From assembly GCA_039602395.1 (NCBI GenBank), contig JBCNJP010000010.1, forward strand, positions 33,561,590-33,625,589: a stretch of 64,000 nt of DNA, in the 5' to 3' direction. Origin of the DNA: Deinandra increscens subsp. villosa. Taxonomy: Eukaryota; Streptophyta; Magnoliopsida; Asterales; Asteraceae. Shown here piece after piece: positions 35,789 to 46,796 of this stretch (position 1 is its first letter; every line of letters begins with the position of its first letter). The translations under genes were made by a program, and so were the position numbers. The notes under the pieces were generated by a model that worked only from the letters and a program-made list of their open reading frames with translations, was not told the origin of the DNA and did no database searches.

Positions 35789-38700
35789 TTACTCGTCAAA
35801 GGCTATCATTCGGAGGCCTTTGAGACACATTTCAAAATTAGCACTGGGGAAAGGTTTTGTGAACATGTCCGTCACATTGTCATCCGACTGCACCCGTTCT
35901 AAGTGAATGAGCCTGCGTTCATAGCAGTCCCGAATGAAGTGCGTTTTTATGTCAATGTGCTTGGTTTTAGAGTGCAGCACAGGATTTTTAACAATTTGTA
36001 ATGCAGCATTATTATCACAGTAAATGGGAGTGTCAAAGAAATTCAAACTGTGCTGCTTCTTGCTTCGGCTGTCAATTGTGACACCGTGTGCTGCAACCAT
36101 ACCATCTGAGAGCAGCATGCAGAGGCAGCCATGTATTCTGCTTCGGCTGTCGATTGTGACACCGTGTGCTGCTTCTTGCTTTGCCATGCCAATAACCTGT
36201 CACCTAAGAATTGAGCTCCAGCAGATGTAGATTTCATGTCAAGCTCATTTCCACCATAATCACTGTCAGTAAAAGCATACAGATTAAATCCTAACTCTTT
36301 AGGGTACCAGAGGCCCAGCCGTGGCCGACCCTTCAAATATGTGAAGATATGTTTAACTGCAGATAAATGAGAGAGTTTAGGATTAGCCTGATATTGTGCG
36401 CATAGCACATTGCAAGCATGATGTCTGGGCGGCTGGCTGTCAAGTACATTAGTGAGCCGATCATAGACCGGTACATGTGCTTGCTCACTTTCTGACCATC
36501 TGGATCTTTGGTAAGAGCAGGCCTGGCCGCCATAGGTGTGGAGACAGGGTTTGAATCTGCCATCTTGTATTCTTCCAGAATCTCTGTGACATATTTGGCT
36601 TGGTGAATAAGGATCCCGCTGTCACTCTGCTTCACTTGCAATGCTAGGAAGAATTCCATTTGACTCATCTCAAATTTTGTCCGCATTACCTTCTCAAACT
36701 CTTTACACAAATCTTCGTTTGTGGACCCGAAGATGATGTCGTCCACATATACTTGTACCATGATTATATCAAGTTCCACCTCCTTTCTGAATAGTGTCTG
36801 ATCCACTATTCCTCCCGTGTACCCATGTGCTAGAAGATGATCAGTCAAAGTTTTGTACCATGACCGAGGGGCCTGGTGTAATCCATACAAGGCTTGTCAA
36901 GCTTGTACACATGATAAGGGTGTTCTTCGTCAATGAACCTAGGAGGTTGAGTAACATACACCTCTTCATCCATATCAGCATATAGAAAAGCAGTTTCTCA
37001 TCCAATTGGTAGACAGTGAAATTCATGTAGGATGCATAAGCCAAGAAAACTCTTATTGCCTCTAGTCGAGCAACCGGCGCGTCTACTTCGTGATAATCAA
37101 TCCCTTGGATCTGTTTATTCCCTTGAACCACAAACCTGGCCTTGTTTCTAACAATAATGCCATTGTCATCCTTTTTATTCTTGTAAAGCCATCGAGTTGT
37201 GATGACCTCTTTGTCAGCAGGCCTCTCTACTAACCTCCAAACTTGAAGCCTTGAGAATTGATTCAGCTCTTCATGCATGGCTTCTACCCAGCTAGGATCT
37301 GTTAAAGCCATTGTGATTTATGGGGGCTCAATTTGCGAGATAAAGCAAGAATGCATGTAGTGATTAATATCCCCAGATTGACTTCTTGTTACCACCCCTA
37401 AAGCTAAAGGACCTATGACGTTGTCCAAGGGGTGATATTTGTGGATCCTTGTTTCAGAAACGGCTCGAACGGGGACTTCTGGAGGTAGGTTTGTTTGGTC
37501 TGGTTCTTCATTTGTTTCATCTTCTCCTTCTGTGTCAGCTACCTGAGATTGAACAGTGTCTGTACCGGGGTTGTCATCTGCCTCATTATCAATACCAGCA
37601 CCCATAGTTTCCTGTACTGGTGTTGTATCTGTGTCGGAGGCAGTGACTGGAGATTTTGTAATGGAATGAGTTATTGATGGTCCTGAGATTGTGTCATCAA
37701 ACAATTCTTCAGCTATGACCGGGTCCAATCCAAACGGAAGAAAGAATTGATTGTAGTCAAAAGCCTGCGCGGGACCCACCCCACCATCTGAGGGATTTTC
37801 TTCAAGCCAATCCACATTGGTAGACTCCATGACAATACCAGTCGTTTTGTTGAACACCCTGTAGGCTGAGTTGGCAGAGTAACCTACAAATAACATTCAT
37901 CAGATTTAGCAGCAAACTTTGGTAAATCAATATTTACTAAAATAGTGCAAAGACACCCAAAAGCCCGAAGGTGCCCAATTCTGGGCTTGTCATGGTAGAT
38001 CAATTCATAAGAGGTCTTCTGTTGCCACTTATTGATGAAAACCCTGTTTTGGACATAACAAGTAGTGTTAACTGCCTCTGCCCAAAATATTGTAGGCAGC
38101 TTAGAATCACACAACATGGTACGAGCAACTTCAATTAGAAATCTGTTGCGTCGCTCTGCTACGCCATTCTGCTGAGGAATGTAGGGAGCACTATACTGAT
38201 GTTCAATTCCTCTCTCAGTGTAGAATTCATCAATGATACGATTCTTGAATTCCATCCCGTTGTCAATCCTAATGGACTTCACCTTCAGGTTTAACTTTTT
38301 TTCAATAAGCTTGAGGAATGCGATCAATATACCTGCAACGTCACTTTTCCTTGGCAAAAAAACATCCACGTGAAACGAGAAAAATCATCAGTAATAACTA
38401 AGCAAAATGCACATCGATTAAGGCTTAACATACAGACTGGACCAAAGAGGTCCATGTGAAGCAGCTCCAGTACTGATGAGATTCTATTGGACACCTTTTG
38501 CTTGTGTGGGCGTTTGTGCTGCTTCCCCTTAGCACATGCCACACATTTCTCCTTGAGCACAAATTCTTTGATTGGAAGGCCTTTGACAAGCCCTCCTCTT
38601 GCAAGTCGATTCAGATTCTTCAGATTCATGTGCCCCAACCGCCTATGCAACAACTGAGCATGATTCTCAGTTGTTTTGGAGAGAAGACATGTTACCTCAG

Positions 38701-38912
38701 TTGTGGGGGGTTTCTGCATGTTAAGAACAAAGGAGTTGTCGTATCTTGGTGTGCGCATTAACACCCAATCGTTAGGGATGGAGTATCCGGGTTTGAGAAT
38801 CAGACATTCCTTGTTGTTGTAAAGCACTAGGTACTCCCTGTCACAGATTTGTGAAACACTTAACAAGCTGTGTTTCAACTGCTCTACATAGTTGACGTCA
38901 TGGAAGCTGAGA
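35789..38912 (-). pseudogene. Copia-M2 pol: integrase, reverse transcriptase, RNase H
   Basis: Minus-strand order: pre-integrase HH-CC region (LLHRRLGHMNLKNL then CVACAKGKQH, 38680-38500), integrase core with HMDLFGP, DNGMEFKN and QNGVAERRN, a linker, RT (37311-36333) with VQVYVDDIIFGST, and RNase H to a stop at 35789. Frames change near 38340, 37890, 36880 and 36340. RNase H contains a 77-bp direct repeat (36062-36094 against 36139-36171). The reading frame continues upstream across the Tekay insertion into 49413-49600. Confidence 0.9.
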
Positions 38913-41461
38913 TGTGACATCCGGGAATTCCAAGGTTAACTTCCGTTAGACAAACTCCGTTAGTTACGTTATAAGTGTTAACTTAGTAACTAATGCTTAA
39001 CTAGGCCGAATACGTCCACGTCCTTTGGTTGATCACCGAACCCGCCCATATGTGTTATGTGTCCATTTATTGATGTCATTATGTGCAATGTGATTTAAAT
39101 GCATGATTTAATATTATGAATAGCATGACGAATTGTAAATCCTTGATTATGTGAAAACTGACCATTTTGGGTAACCAGCGAAACTACCGGGCGAAACTAT
39201 AATGTCGCCCGGCAGCTTGGTGGCTCACTTGCGATCAGAGCCAGTTTCGCCTGGCCAGCGAAACTGCCAGCGAAACTAGGCCCTGATATATAATAACATA
39301 AAGCCCTAGTTGCCTCATTTTGTTGAACCATTCTCTCCAAAACACACACACACACCTCTGGAACCTGGTCAGCCGAGAAAGTCACCCAAGGACCAAGATC
39401 TCAGCCTCTAGGCCATCATCTCATCTCATCTATCGATTCTTGATATCAAACGTGAGTCCCAAAACTATGTTTTATGCTTTTCCATGTGTTTTCTTCTTAA
39501 AGCATGATCAAACCTTCATGAAAACTTGTATGCTTCTGAGATAATACTTAGGAATGCTAGATCTATCATAAAGTTAGCAACTTTGCGTATGAAATCCAGC
39601 TATGATAGAGATTTATGCTATTTTAGCCATTTTAGGGTTTTATATGTATTTTGGGTGATTTGATGACAAAATGCATGTTTAAGGTGTTAAAGCTTGCTGA
39701 TTTATGTTGGTAAATGCCTATGTATGCTAAATAATGAATTGCATGTAAGATCAGAAGCTGTTAGGTTGATTTTTAGGCAAATCCGTATGTTTTTCGCGAC
39801 CAGCGAAACTGTGTGTTCTCTGGGCGAAATTGTCCAGCGAATTTACTTGTTCATTCAGCGACACTTTTGAGCGAAACTATAGTGTCGCTAGCGAAACTGA
39901 CCCGACCAGCTCGAACGAAACTACCGAGCGAAATACCTGAACGAAAGTTCAAACCAGTTTCCCTGCGAAACTAGGCTAGCGAAACTGCGTCAGCAGTTTC
40001 GGGCGAAACTAGCCTAGCGAAACTGTGTCACCGGGCATTGCCTAGCGAAAGTGCTGCCCGTGCACCCAGCGAAACTGCCTAGCGAAACTGTGCTAGCGAA
40101 ACTAAGACCTGACCTGAAAACCAAACTTGTGAAATTTGCTTAAGTGTTACGCCATGACTTACATGATTATGCCATGATGAAACATGCTTGATAACTGAAT
40201 TATATGAACCCTTGTTTATGATCAACCATCGGTGTCGTGTGTCTGTATGTCGAGTCATAAGTTCCAACGTGCTATGTTATGGGCCATAGTGACGTTAAGT
40301 AAAGATTAGACACAAAACTAATACTTAAGACCTAAACGTGTTCACAGGTCTTCATTAAGCATACTTGGAATATTAGCAAGTGTAGCAGTGCAACCAAAGG
40401 TGAGTGTCACTAACCCGATTATCGTGAACCCGTTTGGGTCACACCGAATACCTAAAAGTAAAACAATGCTGACAAACTCGAGAGTGCTAGGCACCTCCCT
40501 GATGAACGTGAAAACTCGGAGTGCTCGGCACCCATTGGATGAACTTGAAGTGTTTTATGGGAAACACTTGTGAAACTTAACAAACTATTTCTGAAACGAA
40601 AACCGTTTTAATATGGCTAGCGTAGGTTAAAGTCTAAACCACATGATATCACATGATTTCTAAGGATGCCTTGAAAACTTAAAAGTCCTCAACTAAATTG
40701 TACCATTAATTGTAAAGCGAGGGGATGTTGGGTAGATCTACTGGAGTTTGACAAACTCCGCCCCGTGGCACGGGGGAGTGCACGGAGGTACAATATCAGC
40801 CTATCTGACCGTGATCCCGAGAGGACACGGGGGAGGCAAATCCGCGATGACGTAGGTCCGCAGTACTAGATGGCTCGGCCACTACAATAAATTCATAGTC
40901 AGCTTTGGTGCAAACTTCCTTAGTGCATGGAACAACGGATTAGCTACCCGCGATATCGGTTGAGCACTTTAACTATACAAAACTAGTACATACCCGATGA
41001 CGTAGGTCACGGACAATTCCTTTATAAACTAAGACATAACATTTTGCATTGTTTTCCACAAACGAATACTATGTAAGTATACCTTGAGACAAATTATAAT
41101 TATGAAACCGGGCCAATGCATGACAAGCCCACTGTGAACTCACCAGCCGTTAGGTTGACACTTGCGTGGTTTAAACTTTTGCAGATCGCTAAGGAGTATC
41201 CGGAGCGGGTTGGCATGGCGCGTGAAGACTTTTATTTTAATTGAACTAATTGGGAATTTAATACAATGTTTATGTAAAGCACGTGGTTAGTGCTAAGACG
41301 ATATTTTATTCCGCTGCGTTTGTATTTGAGACTTTACTTTACAACTGATTTTGAACTAACTCTGATTCATTTAGTATTTGTAACTAATGGTTGTGAATCC
41401 TGGTTTGCTCGCACCCCTTAACGGTATAAACTCCGTTAGTGGTTAATTTGGGGGTGTGACA
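38913..41461 (+). repeat. 5' LTR of the Tekay element
   Basis: TGTGACATCC to GGTGTGACA, 2549 bp. A TATA box (TATATAA, 39287-39293) is followed by a CA-rich leader. Fourteen or so copies of GCGAAACT cluster at 39176-39290 and 39800-40105. It lacks about 67 bp that the 3' LTR has at its beginning. Confidence 0.92.
39176..40105. repeat. GCGAAACT repeat clusters in the Tekay LTR
   Basis: Cluster 1 (39176-39290, upstream of and abutting the TATA box) has four direct GCGAAACT copies plus the inverse AGTTTCGC. Cluster 2 (39800-40105, in the transcribed part) has about ten direct copies, plus degenerate forms and inverted AGTTTCGGG that can fold back. The same clusters recur in the 3' LTR; cluster 2 also occurs in the duplicated fragment from 53210. 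Confidence 0.85.
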
Positions 41462-41464
41462 GAT

Positions 41465-41478
41465 TGGTATCAGAGCCA
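41465..41478 (+). promoter_or_regulatory. Primer binding site of the Tekay element
   Basis: TGGTATCAGAGCCA lies three bases after the 5' LTR, complementary to initiator-Met tRNA. Confidence 0.92.
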
Positions 41479-42024
41479 TAAGTTGCAGAGAACTGGAATC
41501 AATTTTGAAAACGATTTGGAAACTGCAACTTGAAACCTTAGTTACAAACGAACAAACAAATTCCCGAAACCAAAATTTTTACGTGCCAACCTGGGATACT
41601 CGCTCTGCTGTGTAAGTAAAAGCTTAGTACGTATGTATATATATATATATATATATAAATATATATATAGACCGTGTCTAGGAAGTCTAACGGAAAACCT
41701 TAAGGAAAATTTTCACACGAATACGAAACGCGAACGCTGATGCGCGCACTATGCCGGGGGAAAGCGACAACGAAACGATGCTACACGCTACGTCCTGATT
41801 TCTACTGCGATGACTACGCCGACGGTGACTTTTATGGGAAAGCCGACTTTCGACGATAGCTACCTACGACTTACGACATTCTCCGACGACGCCTCTATTA
41901 TGCACAAAAAAAAAAAATTTCTGGACTAATAGTGGGATAACGGGAACTGGCTAATATACATATTATGGGATATGTATAAAGTATAACTGTGACTGAACAC
42001 TGGCTACTTTAACTGTTCAGCAAG

Positions 42025-45000
42025 ATGTCTGGAAGAGGAAACGGAAGAGGCAATATAAACATGACGCCTGCACAGCTGCAAGCAATGATTACTGAACACG
42101 TGCAAGCCGCGGTGGCAGCCGTCCAAGCTGCATATGCCGCACAGGGTAACTACTATGCCGGTTAAGGCACAAAGCGATTATATTTTGACCTGTTTAATTT
42201 TAAAACCCGAACTATTTATGCATCAGGAAACCACCACCACTGCACGTTCAAGTCCTTCATGGACTGCAAGCCGATGACATTTTCCGGCGAAGAAGGAGCT
42301 GTAGGACTCCTCAGATGGATTGAGAAATCTGAAAAGGTTTTCTCCATGTGTAATTGCCCAGCTGAAAGCAAGGTGAAGTTTGCTACCGGTACCTTTGAAG
42401 GAGCTGCACTCTCCTGGTGGAACGCTGAAATTCAGATGATTGGGCTAGACGCGGCTAATAACATGCAGTGGGCAGCATTTAAGGATCTGATTATGGATGA
42501 GTACTGCCCTCGTGACCAAGTGAAGAAGCTAGAAGGCGAATTCTTGAATCTGAAGATGGTTGGGTCTGAAGTCGAACAGTACACTGCACGATATCATGAG
42601 TACGAGGTCTTGTGCCCCGCAATGGTCGATGCCGAATTCAAACGCATTGAGCGTTATCTGGAAGGCCTCGCGCCTCAAATTAAGAGTTTGGTGACCGCCA
42701 GCAACCCCGCAACCGTGCAGCAAGCCATCCGACTAGCTCACAAACTTACTGATCAAGAGGTCGAGAAAGGTACTCTACCTGCGAAAGCCACTGAGAAGAC
42801 TGCCTTAAGTGGCAAAAGAAAAGCTGATGATGAAGCTCCTGAGAACTCAATGAACAATCAGAGTGTTGGAAACAGCACTGGGAGATCTTATAACTCCCAA
42901 GGTCAAAGCAAGAGGTCCGGGAACAACAGTGGTAACTACCGCCAGGGTGGCAATGGTCAAGGCAACTACAAAGGTAACCTGCCTTTGTGTAACAAGTGTG
43001 GGAAGCATCATGCTGGTGCTTGTAGAAAGAATTTGAGCTGCGAAAGGTGTGGCAAGGGGGGCCACGAAGCAAAAGACTGTTGGGCAACTTTGCCTGAGCA
43101 ACAAAACCGCCCCAGGAGGAACAACAACAATCAAGGCAACAACTATGGGAACAACCGCATCGGGCAAGGAAACAATCAGAACAACAATGGTGGAGCCCGT
43201 GGCTGTTTTGAGTGTGGTGCTCAAGGTCACATTAAAAGAGACTGCCCGCAGCTAAGAAGGCAAGGGAACGGTAACCAAGGAAACAACGGTGGGAATGGTA
43301 ATGGTGGAGGTAATGGTAATGGGAATGGCAACGGAAATGGTAATAACGGGAATGGTGGAAATGGCAGGGGAAGAGCTTTTGTCATGGGTCAAGGTGAAGC
43401 TCGCAATGATGCCAACGTGATTAATGGTAAATTTATTTTAAACGGTTTCTTTGCTACTGTATTGTTTGATTCTGGCGCTGAAAGAAGCTTTATTTCTACA
43501 AAATTTGCTAAATTGATTAATGCTAAACCTATTGCCTTAGACGCCAAATATGTGGTAGAGCTAGCTAATGGTAAACTTCATGATACGACTCAGATAGTTA
43601 AGAACTGTAAGTTAGAACTAGCTGGCCATACCCTAGGAATTGACCTTATGCCTTTCCCGATTGGTAGTTTTGACGTTATAGTAGGAATGGATTGGTTATC
43701 TGAGAATCGAGCTGAAATCCTATGTAAAGAAAAAGTGGTTCGTATCCCACTCGAAGGAGGTAAAATGTTAACGGTTCAAGGTGAAAAAGGTGGAGCAGTG
43801 ACTGGTATTATTTCGTTTCTCAAAGCTCAAAAGTGCCTTCGTAAAGGTCACTTCGCGATTCTTGCAAACGTCACCGATTCGACACTTCCCGAGCGCAGAA
43901 TCAACGACTACCCGATAGTTCGCGACTTTCAAGATGTATTTCCTGAAGATCTGCCTGGTTTGCCTCCATTTCGACAAGTAGAGTTTGGAATCGACTTAGC
44001 TCCTGGAGCCGCTCCGATTGCACGCGCACCCTACCGTTTGGCAGTAAGCGAACTCAACGAACTTTCTTCGCAACTTCAAGAGCTACTCGACAAAGGATTC
44101 ATTCGTCCAAGTTCGTCTCCGTGGGGAGCACCAGTTTTGTTTGTTAAGAAGAAGGATGGAACGTTCCGAATGTGTATCGACTATAGAGAGCTTAACAAGG
44201 CTACGATCAAGAATCGGTATCCACTTCCTCGAATCGACGATCTCTTCGACCAGCTGCAAGGTTCAAACTACTTTTCAAAGATTGATCTACGGTCTGGATA
44301 TCACCAACTTCGTGTTCGTGAAGAGGATGTACCCAAAACTGCTTTCAGAACTCGGTATGGTCACTACGAATTTCTGGTTATGCCGTTTGGGCTAACCAAT
44401 GCACCTGCCGTATTCATGGATCTGATGAATCGAGTGTGCAAGCCATACCTCGATAAGTTTGTGATAGTTTTCATCGACGACATTCTGATCTACTCCAAGA
44501 CAAGGGAAGAACACGAGGAGCATCTGCGACTAATTTTGGAATTACTCCGTAAGGAACAGCTTTATGCTAAGTTTTCGAAGTGCGATTTTTGGATTCGCGA
44601 AGTCCAGTTTCTTGGACACATTGTTAATGAGGAAGGAATTCATGTCGATCCAGCCAAAGTGGAAGCTATCAAGAATTGGTCTACCCCTAGAGCGCCGACC
44701 GAAATCCGACAATTTTTGGGACTTGCCGGATACTACCGAAGGTTTATCAAGGGTTTCTCGCAGTTGGCTCAACCCTTAACGGCCTTAACGCACAAAGGAG
44801 TGCAATATAGATGGGGTGAAAAAGAAGAACGCGCGTTTCAGACTCTTAAAGATATGCTATGCTCAGCTCCAATTCTCGCGTTACCCGATGGAATTGACGA
44901 CTTTGTGGTTTATTGCGATGCATCTATCCAAGGACTCGGTTGCGTGTTGATGCAACGAGACAAGGTGATTGCCTATGGGTCCAGGCAACTGAAGGACACT

Positions 45001-46761
45001 GAGAAGAATTATACAACGCATGATTTGGAGATGGGAGCAGTTGTTCATGCACTCAAGATTTGGAGACATTACCTCTATGGAACAAAGTGCACGATATTTA
45101 CTGACCACAAAAGCTTACAGCACATCTTTAATCAGAAAGATCTCAACATGCGTCAACGACGGTGGGTTGAATTACTGAACGATTATGATTTAGCAATCAA
45201 ATATCACCCAGGAAAAGCCAATGTTGTGGCTGATGCATTAAGTCGGAAGGAGTATGAAAAGCCTCGACGGGTACGAGCGCTGCAACTTACCATCCACACG
45301 GGATTGCCGGATCGGATCCGCGATGCCCAACAAGAAGCTTTAAAGGAAGAAAATTTCGCAGCCGAAGCACTGCGAGGGGTGGATGGAAATTCTGAAGTTA
45401 AGTCTGACGGACTCAGGTATTACAACAACAGAATTTGGGTTCCTTTACTTGGAAATCTCCGTGAACTCGTAATGGATGAGGCTCACAAATCAAGATATTC
45501 GGTGCACCCTGGATCAGATAAAATGTACCAAGATTTGAAGGGTTTGTATTGGTGGCCGAACATGAAAGCCGACATTGCGCGATATGTGGCTAAGTGCTTA
45601 ACATGCTCAAGGGTAAAAATTGAGTACCAAAAGCCCTCTGGATTATTGCAACAACCAAAGATCCCAGAATGGAAATGGGAGGATATCTCGATGGATTTTG
45701 TAACAGGATTACCTCATCGATCAAATCGACCGGATGCGATTTGGGTTATCATTGATCGATTAACCAAATCTGCACATTTCATCCCGATGAAGGAAACTGA
45801 CAACATGGATAAGTTAACTAAGCTGTACATTGACCGAATTGTGGCACGGCATGGAGTGCCTAAGACTATTATCTCTGATCGAGATCCTCGATTTACTTCC
45901 CGATTATGGCAATCTATGCAGGAAGCATTGGGAACTAGACTGGATATGAGTACAGCTTACCACCCGCAGACCGACGGTCAAACGGAAAGAACTATTCAGA
46001 CTCTAGAAGACATGCTCCGTGCTTGCGTTCTCGATTTTGGTAAAGACTGGGAAGCTCACCTTCCGTTGGTAGAGTTCTCCTACAACAACAGTTATCACTC
46101 AAGTATTGGTGCAGCACCATTTGAAGCTCTTTACGGCAGAAAATGTAGATCGCCCGTGTGTTGGGCTGAAACGGGTGAGAAGGGGCTCACCGGACCAGAA
46201 CTCATTCACGATACGACTGAACGGATTATACAAATCAGAAAACGGATAGCCGCAGCACGTGACAGACAAAAGAGCTATGCCGACAAACGCCGTAAACCTT
46301 TGAAGTTCGAGGTAGGCGACAAGGTGCTATTGAAGGTATCTCCCTGGAAAGGTGTGATACGCTTCGGGAAGCGTGGGAAGTTAAATCCTCGCTATATCGG
46401 ACCTTTTGAAATTATTGGGGAAGTAGGCCCGGTGGCCTACCGATTACAACTCCCTGCTGAACTCGATGGAGTTCACAACGTGTTTCACGTTTCGAACCTA
46501 AAGAAATGTCTGGCTGAAGACATCGAAATAATTCCTTTGGAGGAATTGGAAATTGACGAACATCTGAGATTTATCGAACAACCGGTAGAAATCATGGGAC
46601 GCGAAGAGAAAGCCCTCAAACGTAGCAAGATTCCGATCGTCAAGGTGCGATGGAACTCAAAGCGTGGACCTGAATATACTTGGGAACGAGAGGATCAGAT
46701 GAAGAAAAAGTATCCTCACTTGTTCGAGCAAACGTCCACGGAAACTCAAGGTATGATTTAA
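42025..46761 (+). CDS. Tekay gag-pol polyprotein
   Basis: A single open frame of 1500 residues from 42259. A GT-AG intron (42146-42226, 81 bp) would join it in phase to an upstream exon, 42025-42145, giving 1551 residues. Positions counted from 42259: gag; three zinc knuckles (about 243-254, 260-273, 315-328); Gly/Asn-rich linker; protease VLFDSGAERS (about 403); RT FIDDILIYS (about 737); RNase H YCDASIQGLG (about 884); integrase with Asp in ISMDFVTG (about 1144), Asp in SDRDPRF (about 1205) and Glu in GQTERT (about 1240); chromodomain-like end (about 1437-1489). No stop or frameshift is seen. Catalytic residues look intact, so it could still be functional. Confidence 0.92.
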
Positions 46762-46784
46762 TTTTGGGGACCAAAATTCCTGTA

Positions 46785-46796
46785 ACAGGAGGAGGA
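46785..46796 (+). promoter_or_regulatory. Polypurine tract of the Tekay element
   Basis: ACAGGAGGAGGA lies directly before the 3' LTR, 24 bases after the gag-pol stop. Confidence 0.8.

Noticed and set aside
40079..40573. Small frames repeated three times in the window (here, 48032-48526, 53510-54004)
   Set aside because: They are chance frames within the Tekay LTR copies.
42846..43255. Thr/Val-rich minus-strand and plus-strand alternative frames in gag
   Set aside because: Shadows of the Asn/Gly-rich nucleocapsid text of the Tekay gag-pol.
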